From positions 1-64,000 of the forward strand of contig NZ_MBLO01000102.1 in the NCBI RefSeq assembly GCF_001854805.1: DNA of 64,000 nucleotides, written 5' to 3'. The translations under genes and the position numbers were made by a program. A model generated the notes under the pieces. That model searched no databases. It was not told the DNA's origin and worked only from the letters and a program-made list of their open reading frames with translations. Numbering within the stretch: the stretch's first letter is position 1; each line of letters begins with the position of its first letter. Origin of the DNA: Pseudofrankia coriaricola (lineage in GTDB: Bacteria; Actinomycetota; Actinomycetes; Frankiales; Frankiaceae). Positions 24,221 to 33,400 of the stretch are shown in pieces.

Positions 24221-25537
24221 ATGGAACATGTTGTGGTGGTGGGCGCCGGGCTGGCCGGCGGCCGGACCGTCGTCGAGCTGCGCGAGCAGGGGTACACCGG
24301 CCGGATCACCCTGATCGGGGCGGAGGAGCACCCGCCCTACGACCGTCCGCCGCTGTCGAAGGCCGTGCTGACCGGCCGCACCGACAGCACCCACCTGCCA
24401 TACGGGCTGCACGACCTGGACGGCGTCGAGCTGCTGCTCGGCCGGCAGGCGACCGGCCTGGAGCCCGGTGTGGTCCATACGGACGCGGGCCCCGTCGGCT
24501 ACGACGGCCTGGTGATCGCCAGCGGCTCGGCGCCGATCCGGCTGCCTGGCGCGCCCAGCCAGCGGGTGCTGCGCACCATCGACGACTCGCTCTCGTTGCG
24601 CAAGGCGCTGCGTCCCGGGCTGCGGCTCGTCATCGTCGGCGCCGGCTGGATCGGCGCCGAGGTCGCGACGGTCGCCGCCAAGCAGGGCGCCGAGGTGACC
24701 GTCGTCGAGGGCGGCGGCTTCCCGCTCGCGCCACTCGGCGTCGAGGTCGGCGGCCACGCCGTCCACTGGTACGAGGAGGCCGGCGTCACGCTCCGCGTCG
24801 ACGCCATGGTCGACAAGATCGGTGATGCCGGGCTGCTGCTCGTGGGCGGCGAGTTCATCCCGGCCGACGAGATCGTCGTCGGCGTCGGTGTGCGGCCCGA
24901 CGTCGCCTGGCTGGGCGGGTCGCTGGCCGTCGAGCGGGGGATCGTCACCGACGAGCACCTGCTGGCCACCTGGGCGAAGAAGGCGCCACAATCGTCTTCC
25001 GTTGCGTCTTCGGAGCCCCTTCAGCCGACATCGGCCCCCGGCGTGGCCGGGGTGCAGGGCGCCGCGCCGGTGATCGCCGTCGGTGACTGCGCTGCCTGGT
25101 GGTCGCTGCGCTACGGCACGCGGATGCACGTCGAGCACTGGGACAGCGCCCAGGGCGCGCCCGCCGTCGCCGCCAGCACCCTGCTCGGCCTCGCCGCCGG
25201 CCAGGCCGTCGCGGACCTGCCCGTCTACAACCCGGTGCCGTACTTCTGGTCGGAGCAGTTTGGCCGGATGGTGCAGTTCGCCGGCCTGCCGGCGGACGAC
25301 GCCCACCTGGTGTTCCGTGGCGACCCGGCCGCGCGCAGGGCGCCGGACGCGAAGAAGGCGCCCGGCTGGTCGGCCGGCTGGTTCGCCCCGGACGGCACGC
25401 TCACCGCGCTGGTGACGGTGGCGCGCCCGATCGACATGGTCGCCGGCCGCCGCCTGCTGACCGCCGCCGCCCGCCCCGACCAGGCCCAGTTCGCTGACCC
25501 CGCCGTCCCCCTGAAGTCCTTCGTGGCCGATTCCTGA
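24221..25537 (+). CDS. FAD-dependent NAD(P)H oxidoreductase (ferredoxin reductase-like)
   Basis: This 438 aa pyridine nucleotide-disulfide family flavoprotein carries an FAD-binding GAGLAGGRTVVELRE motif at residue 8 and the ferredoxin-reductase-like YDRPPLSKAVL. The second Rossmann motif, GAGWIGAEVATVAAKQGAEV, is for NAD(P)H. A late FAD contact lies in VIAVGDCAAW. An insert of about 25 residues rich in Ser/Pro sits near residue 265. It probably feeds electrons to a ferredoxin or oxygenase; the partner is not nearby. It is not ThiO. ATG at 24221 lies 6 bases after TAGCCT, so it is probably leaderless and separate from thiGH. Confidence 0.85.
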   Translation: MEHVVVVGAGLAGGRTVVELREQGYTGRITLIGAEEHPPYDRPPLSKAVLTGRTDSTHLPYGLHDLDGVELLLGRQATGLEPGVVHTDAGPVGYDGLVIASGSAPIRLPGAPSQRVLRTIDDSLSLRKALRPGLRLVIVGAGWIGAEVATVAAKQGAEVTVVEGGGFPLAPLGVEVGGHAVHWYEEAGVTLRVDAMVDKIGDAGLLLVGGEFIPADEIVVGVGVRPDVAWLGGSLAVERGIVTDEHLLATWAKKAPQSSSVASSEPLQPTSAPGVAGVQGAAPVIAVGDCAAWWSLRYGTRMHVEHWDSAQGAPAVAASTLLGLAAGQAVADLPVYNPVPYFWSEQFGRMVQFAGLPADDAHLVFRGDPAARRAPDAKKAPGWSAGWFAPDGTLTALVTVARPIDMVAGRRLLTAAARPDQAQFADPAVPLKSFVADS

Positions 25538-25902
25538 AGTCCGTCGTGGCCGAATCGATCGGTGGCCCAGCCGGGGACCGCCTGGCACCCGGCCGATCGT
25601 CTCCTGTCCGAGGCTGTCCGGGGTTCGGTGGTGCCCCTGCCGCAAATCGGTTCATGACCAGATCTCATGGCGCGCGACGGCCGTCGCGGCGCGTGCCAGC
25701 CGCGATGGTCCGCCGGCGGGACCGTCCTGTCACTGGCCGTCGTGACGGTGCGTGGTGGCGGTGGCAATTCGTCGCTGGTCGTGGGCTTGCCGGTGCCGGT
25801 GGTCAGGTAGTGGGTCGGGTCGACTAGCTGGACGTTCGGGTCGATCGGCCGTATAGCACCCGTTGGCGGGCGGATGGGGTCCTGTCACTAGAGTCTGGCG
25901 CT
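25538..25902. other. 365 bp intergenic region
   Basis: No gene is apparent. TAGAGT at 25889-25894 ends 8 bases before the next start and may be its -10 box. A small frame at 25546-25827 has no family features. Confidence 0.4.
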
Positions 25903-27555
25903 GTGCCGCGCATTCACCTGGTCTCCAACCTGCCCGGGGTGAGCGCCCTCGGTGATCACCTCCGGGCCGCCGGGCTCGGGCCCACCTCGGCCCGCTCCGC
26001 CGATGCCCTGCTGGTCCTCATCGACCGGCCGCTGGACTCCGTCGAGCAGGAGCTCCTCGACCGTGCGCGGCAGTCGGTGCCGGTGCTGCTCGCGGGACCG
26101 ACCGTGCGCGCGCTGCCATCCGACAGCCCGCTGGTCGAGGCCTCCGGGCTCATCCCCGGCCACACCACGCCCACGCATGAGCTGCGGGTGACGGTCGGGC
26201 CGAACGGCGCGGAGGTCGCCGCCCGGATGGACGACTTCCGGCCGGTGGACAGCTGGGTCGTCCCCGACAAGATCGCCGACGACGTCGAACGACTGCTGCT
26301 CGTCCAGCAGGGGACGGCCGAGTTCCCGGTCTGCACCTGGCGGCCGTCGACCGGCCTGGGGATGTTCACCCTCGGCTCGACCGCGAGCACGCTCGCCGAC
26401 CCCGTCTACCATCGGCTGGTCGGCCGCTGGCTGCGCCACACCCTCGGCGTCCGCGACGCGGCACCCATCGGTGTCGGACTGCTCGGCGAGCCGGGGATGC
26501 CGGCCGCCCACCAGACGGCCGTCGAGGCCACCGAGGGCCTGAACCTGGTCGCGGTGAGCGGCACCGGCCGCGCCGGCGGCGGTCGGTCCGGCGAGAGCCA
26601 GGCACGCTCCTACGACGAGCCCGACAGCCTGATCGCCGACGCCGACGTCCGCCTCGTCGTCATCGGGACCCCGAACAACACCCGCGCGCAGTGGGCCTCC
26701 CGGGCGCTGGAGGCCGGCAAGGACGTGGTCATCCCGTCCCCGTTCGCGCTGTCCACCCAGGAAGCCGACGACCTGGCGCTGCTCGCCGCCGCCCGCTCGT
26801 CGCTGCTCGCGATGTACTCGGAGCGCCGCGAGGACCCGGCGTACCAGAGCCTGCGCGCGGCCGTGCGCCGCGGCGCCATCGGCGACATCCTTTCGGTCGA
26901 GGTCATCCACGGCGCGTACAACAGGCCGCCCGGTGGCTGGCACGACGACGAGCGCGCCAGCGGCGGCCTCATCCACGACCGCGCCGCCGCCCACCTCGAC
27001 TGGGTGCTCGACCTGGTCGACGAGCCGGTCGAGTGGGTCACCGCCACCGCCCACAAGCGGGTCTGGCACCACGTGACCAACGCCGACCACGCCCGCGTCC
27101 TGCTGCGCTTCGCCAACGGCGCCGAGGCGCAGGTGACGGTCTCCGACCTGCTCGCGGTGCCCACCACCCGGCTGCACGTGCTCGGCTCCACCGGTTCCGT
27201 GTTCGGCGACGACCTGGCGACGGCCGCCCTCGCTACGGGCGGCGCCGCCGAGACGGCGCCGGCGGACGGGTGGGCACGGGCCGGCGGCCGGCACGCGGGC
27301 CGGACCGGCGAGAGGGCCCCGTCCGCCGCGCTGTCGGCTGGACCGCTCACGGTGGTATCCCACGACGGCACCAGAACCCGCCTTCCACTCCCGGCGGGCG
27401 CCCCTTACCCGTTCTACCGGGACCTCGCAGACGCGCTCCTGTCCGGCTGGCCACTCGCCTCCTACCGGGTGGAGACCGCCCGCAAGGTCGTCGCCGTCGC
27501 GGAGGCCGCCACCCGCTCCGCGGGCGGAGGCGGCGTCCAGATCGGCCCCGCCTAA
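25903..27555 (+). CDS. Gfo/Idh/MocA-type oxidoreductase with an N-terminal extension
   Basis: This 550 aa protein has a typical NAD(P)-binding/dehydrogenase part from about residue 190. It contains IGVGLLGEPGMPAAHQTAVE, VRLVVIGTPNNTRAQWASRALEAGKDV for the nucleotide fold, and the alpha/beta domain with GDILSVEVIHG and GGLIHDRAAAHLDWVLDLV. Residues 1-185 form an extra domain I do not recognise, opening with PRIHLVSNLPGVSALGDHLRAAG. The substrate is unknown; it could be a sugar or inositol derivative. GTG at 25903 follows a TAGAGT box by 8 bases and lacks a ribosome site. Its stop is followed by GGCGG and a palindromic repeat. Confidence 0.78.
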   Translation: MPRIHLVSNLPGVSALGDHLRAAGLGPTSARSADALLVLIDRPLDSVEQELLDRARQSVPVLLAGPTVRALPSDSPLVEASGLIPGHTTPTHELRVTVGPNGAEVAARMDDFRPVDSWVVPDKIADDVERLLLVQQGTAEFPVCTWRPSTGLGMFTLGSTASTLADPVYHRLVGRWLRHTLGVRDAAPIGVGLLGEPGMPAAHQTAVEATEGLNLVAVSGTGRAGGGRSGESQARSYDEPDSLIADADVRLVVIGTPNNTRAQWASRALEAGKDVVIPSPFALSTQEADDLALLAAARSSLLAMYSERREDPAYQSLRAAVRRGAIGDILSVEVIHGAYNRPPGGWHDDERASGGLIHDRAAAHLDWVLDLVDEPVEWVTATAHKRVWHHVTNADHARVLLRFANGAEAQVTVSDLLAVPTTRLHVLGSTGSVFGDDLATAALATGGAAETAPADGWARAGGRHAGRTGERAPSAALSAGPLTVVSHDGTRTRLPLPAGAPYPFYRDLADALLSGWPLASYRVETARKVVAVAEAATRSAGGGGVQIGPA

Positions 27556-27570
27556 GGCGGCGTTCGGGCC

Positions 27571-27620
27571 GGGGTTCCTGCCGGATCGGTGGAGCTTGCG
27601 GAGCCGATCTGGGAGGTCCG
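27571..27620 (+). repeat. Palindromic element, intergenic copy C
   Basis: This 50 bp copy starts GGGGTTCCTGCCGGATCGG, has the GAGCTTGCGGAGCCGATC core and ends GGGAGGTCCG. It begins 15 bases after the preceding stop codon. It agrees with copy E at 40342 at all but two or three positions. Confidence 0.85.
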
Positions 27621-27660
27621 GGACGCGCCGCCCGCCTCGGGCGCCTAGGGGCGCCCTCCC

Positions 27661-27850
27661 CGCCTGGTTCCGGGGTTGGTGCGTATGGCGGTGGTGGGCC
27701 TGGTTCCGGGCGGAGGATGTGGCTGGCAGACCTCCCAGATCGGCTCCGCCGATCCGGCAGGGACCCCGGGCGCTGCGCTGAAGGCGCCGTCACCTGCTCT
27801 TGCTGAGGCGCGCTGAACTGGCCTGTGGCTGGGTCTGCGCTGAGGCGCCG
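27661..27850 (+). repeat. Composite intergenic element, interrupted copy
   Basis: GGTTCCGGGGTTGGTGCG, TATGGCGGTGG and CTGGTTCCGGGCGGAGGATG match the first half of the element. The run then breaks into palindromic element D (27727-27768). A GCTGAGGCGCCGTCACG box resumes at about 27838. This suggests element D inserted into, or recombined with, the composite element. Confidence 0.65.
27727..27768 (-). repeat. Palindromic element, intergenic copy D
   Basis: Read on the minus strand: GGGGTCCCTGCCGGATCGGC, GGAGCCGATC, TGGGAGGTCTGCC. It lacks the 9-base CTTGCGGAG spacer of copies C and E. With C it forms an inverted pair 107 bases apart. Confidence 0.8.
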
Positions 27851-27949
27851 TCACGTCTCGGGGCTGGTTTGCGCGCGTCGCTTACCAGGATGGCATCGCT
27901 CACCAGGTGGCGTGACGTCGGAGCTCATGGGATTGGCCCTGAGGTCGGG

Positions 27950-28080
27950 CGCGGAACGTCCTCCCGTCGTGGTTCTGGGCACAGGCGTGTGACGGTGGCT
28001 GGTGTGATTTCGCGCTGATGACGTGGCTGAGTTGGCGCCGTGCTGATGTGCCGTCGCTGGCTGTGGCTGGGGCGCGTGGA
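27950..28080 (+). repeat. Composite intergenic element, another copy
   Basis: GTGTGACGGTGGCTGG, CGCTGATGACGTGGCTGAG and GTTGGCGCCGTGCTGATG followed by GCCGTCGC are in the usual order. The region 27556-28164 contains no convincing gene. Confidence 0.65.
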
Positions 28081-28129
28081 CAGATCGTCAGCCGCTTCCG
28101 CCTGCCTGACTCCGGGCGCGAGGTCAGTC

Positions 28130-28159
28130 TTGAGGACACCTCCCGGTCGTGTTTACTTT
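28130..28159 (+). promoter_or_regulatory. Sigma70-type promoter of the Rv2175c-like gene
   Basis: TTGAGG at 28130-28135 and TACTTT at 28154-28159 are 18 bases apart, near-consensus for a vegetative promoter. The ATG is only 5 bases after the -10 box, so the message should start at the codon itself. Confidence 0.7.
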
Positions 28160-28164
28160 CGACC

Positions 28165-28494
28165 ATGGACAACTGGTTGCCGCTGCCCGATGTCGCCGAG
28201 GCGATGGGGGTCCCGATCACGCGGGTGCGCCAGCTCGTGCGGGAGGGCAGCCTGCTCGCCCGCCGCCAGGAGGACGGCATACTGCGGGTCCCAGCCGGCT
28301 TCATCCAGGACGGCCAGGTCACGAAGGGCCTGCCCGGCACGCTGACGCTGCTCGCCGACGCCGGCTACTCGCAGGAGGAGGCCATCGACTGGCTGCTGCG
28401 CGAGGACCCGAGCCTTCCCGGCACCCCGCTGGACGCGCTTCGCGAGAACCGAGGCAGGGAGGTCAAGCGCCGCGCCCAGGCCCTCGGCTTCTGA
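28165..28494 (+). CDS. Rv2175c-like DNA-binding protein (PknL substrate family)
   Basis: This 110 aa winged-helix protein opens with LPLPDVAEAMGVPITRVRQ and LVREGSLLARRQEDGILRVP. Its C-terminal half reads LTLLADAGYSQEEAIDWLLR and LPGTPLDALRENRGREVKRR. The whole chain matches the Rv2175c family, a small DNA-binding protein phosphorylated by PknL in mycobacteria. There the two genes are adjacent; here the kinase is 7.5 kb upstream with thiamine genes between. The ATG at 28165 is set by a good promoter immediately upstream and no ribosome site. Confidence 0.9.
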   Translation: MDNWLPLPDVAEAMGVPITRVRQLVREGSLLARRQEDGILRVPAGFIQDGQVTKGLPGTLTLLADAGYSQEEAIDWLLREDPSLPGTPLDALRENRGREVKRRAQALGF

Positions 28495-28544
28495 CGCGGC
28501 GGGCAGGAGACGGCCGTGCGGATGCAGCGCGTAGGGTCCAGGGT

Positions 28545-28769
28545 GTGGTTGATCCGTCTGTGGCCGCGGTGGCCGTCGTCGTGAACGGCCAGGAGCGGCA
28601 GGTGCCGGCGGGGCAGCCGCTCGCCGAGCTGCTCGCCGACCTGGGCCTGCGGGCCGGGTCGGTGGTGGTCGAGTACAACGGCGAGGCGCTCACCGCCGCG
28701 CAGCGCCGGGACGTGCGGCTGCGCGCCGGCGACCGGCTCGAGCTCGTCCGGGCGGTCGCCGGTGGATGA
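28545..28769 (+). CDS. thiS: ThiS sulfur carrier protein
   Basis: This 74 aa ubiquitin-like sulfur carrier for thiazole synthesis opens with VVVNGQERQVPAGQPLAELL and has VVVEYNGEALTAAQRRDVRL in the middle. It ends in the required Gly-Gly (RAVAGG), which is adenylated and turned into a thiocarboxylate. The chosen GTG at 28545 follows a TAGGGT box by 7 bases. It overlaps thiE by 8 bases, so the two are translationally coupled. Confidence 0.92.
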   Translation: MVDPSVAAVAVVVNGQERQVPAGQPLAELLADLGLRAGSVVVEYNGEALTAAQRRDVRLRAGDRLELVRAVAGG

Positions 28770-29472
28770 CACGGCGGTGCGGGTGGCGCGGCTGGCGCGG
28801 CTGGCGGATGCCCGGCTCTACCTGTGCACACCCCGCCAGCCTGACTTCGATGCCTTCCTCGACGGTGTGCTCGCCCCGCCCGGCGCCAGCACCGGCTCTG
28901 GCGGCGCGGCCGCGCCGGGCGTCGACCTGATCCAGCTCCGGGAGAAGGGTCTGGAGTGGCGGGAGGAGGCCGCGGCGCTGGAGCGCATGCTCGCCGCCGG
29001 CCGCCGCCACGGCGCGCTGGTCAGCGGAAACGACCGGGCCGACCTGGCCTCGGTGCTCGGCGTCGACATCCTGCACGTCGGCCAGGACGACATCCCACCG
29101 GCCGTCGCGCGCCGCCTCCTCGGCCCCGACGTGATCCTTGGCTTGTCGACGCATGACGAACGGCAGCTCGAGGCCGCGCTCGCCGACCAGGATGTCGACT
29201 ACTTCTGCGTCGGCCCGGTCTGGCCGACACCGACGAAGGAGGGCCGTCCCGGGGTGGGCCTGCGGCTCCTGGCCGCGGCCGTCGCCGCCGCCCCGCCGTT
29301 CGCGCCCGGTTCGAAGCCGTGGTTCGCGATCGGCGGGATCGACGAGGAACGCCTCGACGCGGTGCTCGACGTTGGCGCGCGCCGCGCCGTCGTCGTCCGC
29401 GCCATCACCGGCGCCCCCGACCCGGCCGCCGCGTCCGCTGCCCTCGCCGCCCGCCTGCGCGCCGCCGGCTAG
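28762..29472 (+). CDS. thiE: Thiamine-phosphate synthase ThiE
   Basis: This 236 aa TIM-barrel enzyme joins the pyrimidine pyrophosphate and thiazole phosphate to thiamine phosphate. Family motifs: VDLIQLREKGLEWRE, GALVSGNDRADLASVLG, DILHVGQDDIPPAVARRLLG, LGLSTHDERQLEAAL, DYFCVGPVWPTPTKEGRPGV and FAIGGIDEERLDAVLDVGAR. Residues 38-52 form a small Gly/Ala-rich insert. The GTG start lies inside the thiS 3' end. The gene for the pyrimidine branch (thiC) is not in the window. Confidence 0.93.
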   Translation: MDDTAVRVARLARLADARLYLCTPRQPDFDAFLDGVLAPPGASTGSGGAAAPGVDLIQLREKGLEWREEAAALERMLAAGRRHGALVSGNDRADLASVLGVDILHVGQDDIPPAVARRLLGPDVILGLSTHDERQLEAALADQDVDYFCVGPVWPTPTKEGRPGVGLRLLAAAVAAAPPFAPGSKPWFAIGGIDEERLDAVLDVGARRAVVVRAITGAPDPAAASAALAARLRAAG

Positions 29473-29512
29473 CCCGGCGCCCGCCCAGCCTCGCAGCGTC
29501 CGGTCGGTTCTG

Positions 29513-30082
29513 GTGCGCCACCTCGGCTACCTCGCGGTCCTCGCGGCCTGCCTGCTCGGAACCGCGCCGCTGGAGGTGTTCCTGCGCACCCGGGTCTACG
29601 CCCGGTGGCGCCGGCTGGTGCGCACCCTCGTCCCGGTGCTGGTCGTCTTCGTCGGCTGGGACCTGTACGCGATCGCGCGCGGCCAGTGGACGTTCGACGC
29701 GCGCGGCATCACCGGGGTGCGGCTGCCGGGCGGGATCCCGCTGGAGGAGGTGCTGTTCTTCGTCGTCGTGCCGATCTGCGCGGTCCTCACCCTGGAGGCC
29801 GTCCGCGCCCGCCGCCGTGACTGGTCCGTCGGCGACGAGCCCCCGCCGCCCGAACCCGGCCCCCCCAGCCCACCCGGGCTACCCGGGCCACCCGGGCCAC
29901 CCGAGTCAGCCGTCGCGCCGCGGCCGCCATCGCATGATCGGCGGGTCTGTACCGGAATCCGAACAGACCGGGAGTCGGAGCTCGGATCCGGGTACACATC
30001 CGGTGATCATGCGACGGGACGTGATCGTGATCGGTGGAGCCGTGGCGGGCGCTGGCGAGGACGGGAACCGGGGGCCGGATGA
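29513..30082 (+). CDS. Lycopene cyclase subunit, CrtYc type
   Basis: This is one half of a heterodimeric membrane lycopene cyclase that closes ionone-type rings. The N-terminal 105 residues hold three membrane segments and the family motif PLEEVLFFVVVP, preceded by WDLYAIARGQWTFDARGITG. After residue 105 comes a proline-rich, then charged tail of about 85 residues that typical subunits of about 110 aa lack. GTG at 29513 is 40 bases after thiE. Its stop overlaps the next start in ATGA. No other carotenoid gene is in the window. Confidence 0.85.
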   Translation: MRHLGYLAVLAACLLGTAPLEVFLRTRVYARWRRLVRTLVPVLVVFVGWDLYAIARGQWTFDARGITGVRLPGGIPLEEVLFFVVVPICAVLTLEAVRARRRDWSVGDEPPPPEPGPPSPPGLPGPPGPPESAVAPRPPSHDRRVCTGIRTDRESELGSGYTSGDHATGRDRDRWSRGGRWRGREPGAG

Positions 30083-30477
30083 GCTACACGGCGCTCGCGT
30101 GCACCGGTGTGCTGGCCGCCGTGCTGGCGGACGCGCTCGTGTTCCGGGTGCGGCTGGTGCGGCGGCGGGCGTTCTGGGTCGCCTACGCGATCATCGTTGT
30201 CTGCCAGCTGGTGACGAACGGGATCCTCACCGGGTTCGGCATCGTGCGCTACGACTCCGCCACGATCCTCGGCCCGCGGGTCGTGTGCGCTCCCGTCGAG
30301 GACCTGCTGTTCGGCTTCGCCCTCGTCCTGTGGACCCTCGACTGGTGGGTCTGGTGGGGCCGCCGCGACCGCCATCGCCGCGTCAGGGCGCCGGGGGAAT
30401 CGGCGCGTCGAGAGGGAGCCGGCGGATCCACGGCAGATATGGGGTCAGCTCGTCCGGGTCGAAACGGCAGAGCCTGA
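30079..30477 (+). CDS. Lycopene cyclase subunit, CrtYd type
   Basis: This 132 aa partner subunit has the matching motif PVEDLLFGFALVLWTLDWW after ILGPRVVCAPVED, and three membrane helices. It starts with ATG overlapping the previous stop (ATGA), as expected for equal production of the two halves. The family domain ends near residue 100. The last 30 or so residues are encoded within the 95 bp where this gene overlaps, tail to tail, the 3' end of the giant TIR-NACHT-WD40 gene. Confidence 0.85.
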   Translation: MSYTALACTGVLAAVLADALVFRVRLVRRRAFWVAYAIIVVCQLVTNGILTGFGIVRYDSATILGPRVVCAPVEDLLFGFALVLWTLDWWVWWGRRDRHRRVRAPGESARREGAGGSTADMGSARPGRNGRA

Positions 30478-33400
30478 TCGACCACGAGAATCCGCTCCCA
30501 CCCTCGGCGGTCCGTTCCTCGGAGCTCTTGTACGCGCCGTCGGGGAACAACGCCGCCCAGTGGGCGCCCGACAGCCCGAGGAGCGTGGCCATCTCACGCC
30601 CGGCCGCGACGTCCCACAGCCGCGTGGTGCCATCGCCGCCGCCGGATACCAGCATGTCCCCCGCACTGGCCTCGGGGCCTGGGGGACCGTTCGCCACGGG
30701 ACGCTCCGCCATGGCCGCGCGGCCCGGGGCGAACGCCAGCGACCGGATCACCTCGGTATGCCCGGCCAGCCGGCGGGTCTCAGCGCCAGAATCGGTGTCC
30801 CAGACGCGGATGATGCCGTCCTCGCCGCCAGACGCGACCAGCCGGCCGTCGGGCGAGAAGGCGACCGTCCTGACCCGACCGGTGTGGCCCACCAGCCGAT
30901 GGCGCAGCTCGCCGCTCGCCGCGTCCCAGATCCGGACCGTGCCCGATCCGAACGCGCTCGCCAGAAGCTGGCCGTCGGGTGAGAACGCCACCGCGTTCAC
31001 CTGGTCGGCGCGGTTGCCAAGCCGGCGCGCGGCGGGAGCGGTCCCCGACCCGCCCGACGGGCCAGGATCCGGTATCGCGTCCCAGAGGTGGACGGTGCCG
31101 GCGTCGGTGCCGGCCGCGAGTCGCTCGCCATCCGGCGAGAACGCCACCGAGAGCACCCGCAGGCCGTCGGCTCGCAACGTGGCGGTCGGCCGGCCGGTCC
31201 AGGGGTTCCACAGGCCGACCGTGCCGTCTGGATGCCCCACGGCGAGCAGTGTGGTGTCCGGGGAGAAAGCGACCGCGTTCGCCGGGGCTCGCCTCGTGTT
31301 CAGTTTGCGTGCCGGAGTGTCCAGGTCCGGCGGGCCGTCGCCCGACCGGGCGGCGGCGAGGTCGAAGATCCGGACCAGGCCGTCCTCGCCGCTGGCGGCC
31401 AGCAGCGTCGCGTCATCGGTCACGTCCATGCCATAGGTCCAGGCGCGCTCACCCGAGCCGACGTGGACCTGCCGTGCGGTCCGGGTGTCCCAGAGCCGCA
31501 GGGAACCGTCCTCGTTGGCCGAGGCGACCAGCGGCTGGTCCGGTACGAACACGGTCGAGACCACGTCGGTGGTGTGGCTGGCCAGCAACGTCCGGCCCGG
31601 CGGGGATCCGTCGGCGACCTTCCACAGCCGAACCGTTCCGTCCGCGCTGCCGGCGATCAGCGTCTCGCCGTCGGCGTCGACGAAATCCAGCGCGGCCAGC
31701 CAGCCGGTGCGTTCCCGCAGCGTCGCGCGCAGGCCACCTGTACGCGGGTCCCACACGCGGATCGTTCCGTCGGCGGCGCCGACCGCGAGCAGGGAGCTGG
31801 TCGCGTTGAACGCCAGGGTGCGGGCGAGGTGAGTGTCGCCGGGCAGCCGGGCCAGCTCACCGCCGGTAGCGAGGCTCCAGACCCGCGTCGTGTTCTCGCC
31901 GTCGTCGATCCAGGCCAGAAGCCGGCCGTCGGGCGAGAACCGCGATGCCCGGGCGCGCTGGTCCGGTGCGCCGAGCGCACCGGCGTCGCGGCGGGCACGC
32001 ACGTCCCACAGGTGGACCTGGTCGCCGTAGGCCAACAGGGTCCCGTCCGGCGAGAAGCAGAGCGCCTTGACCCGATCCCGAGACCGGCGCAACGTCGCGA
32101 TCCTCTCCCGGACGGTGAGGTCCCAGACGTACACCTCGCCGTCCCAGCAGCCGGCGGCCAGCAGCCGTCCCTCCGGGGAGAAAGCGAGCGACCGCACCCG
32201 GGAGGCGAGCCCGTCGAAGGTGGCGAGTTCCTCGGCCCCGGTGACGTCCCAGATCCGAACGCTGCCCGCGATGTCTCCGGCCGCGAGCAGGGAGCCGTCG
32301 GCGGAGAAGGCGACCGAGCGGATCCACTCGCCATGACCCCGCAGTACGGCGAGCGGCCGGCCGTCGGCGAGGTCCGAGAGGGCGACATGATGGCCGCTTC
32401 CATAGGCGATCAGGTCGTGCGCCGGCGAGATCGCCAGCGTCAGCCGGACGCCCGCGTCGATGATGACGTCGACGGGGTCACGGCCGGGCACGGCGGCGGC
32501 GGCGAGCTCGGGGTCCGCCCGCGACCGGTCCGGCGGGGTGGCGCCGAGCAGCGCGGCGCGTGCCCAGCGGCTGCCGGTGAGGACGGTGTCGGTCAGGTCG
32601 GTGTCGGCGAGGCGGGCCCGGCTCAGGTCGGCGTCGGTGAGGTTCGCGCCCGTCAGCCGCAGGCCGCGGGCGCGGACGCCGGTCAACCGTGCGTGGGTGA
32701 GGTCCGCGCCGTCGAGGGCGGTGTCGTCGAGGTTCGCGTCGGTGAGGTTGGCGCCCCTCAGGTCCGCGCCGGTCAGGTCGAGGCCGGCCAGGTCGGCACC
32801 CTCCAGATGGGCTCCGGCGAGCCGCGCGCCGCGGGCCACCGTCGGGTCGGCCCGCCGCGCGATCGTGAGGGCGTTCGCCCTGGCCGCCTGCCCGGAGTCC
32901 GGGTCGGCGAGCACGCGGCGCGCCCAGGCCGCCACCGCGTCGTCGCCGGAGACGCCGCGGACGAAATCGACCATGAGCGGGGACATCGCCCGCGCGGCCA
33001 GCACGTCCTCGCCGCCGGTCGGGTCGGGAGCGGTCCCGGCGGTCAGGCCGCCCGCGGCGGCGGCGGCGACCAGGTACTCCATCACCGACTGATGGATGAA
33101 GGTGAAGCCACCGTCCTCGGCGCGCACCAGGAGGCTGCCCGAGCCGACCATGTGCGCGGCCTGCCCGGAATCGAGCTGGCCGGCGTCGGCCCGGTCCGTC
33201 ATCGCGTCGAGGGTCGCGCTGGTCGTCGCGGCCAGCTCCGAGAGGTTGATCATCTGATCGGTGGTGCGCCACAGCCGCAGCGCGAGCGCGGTGACGGCCT
33301 CCCGGCGCTCGTCCGCCGTGAGCGTCGGCCCGGCGCCCGGCGGGCGGGCCCGCTGTTCCTCGTGGCGGAGCCACTCGCCGATCAGCTCGCCGTACAGGTC

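Noticed and set aside
24221-25537. The FAD oxidoreductase as ThiO (glycine oxidase) of the thiamine pathway
   Set aside because: It has two Rossmann motifs and YDRPPLSK typical of NAD(P)H-ferredoxin reductases, not the glycine oxidase architecture.
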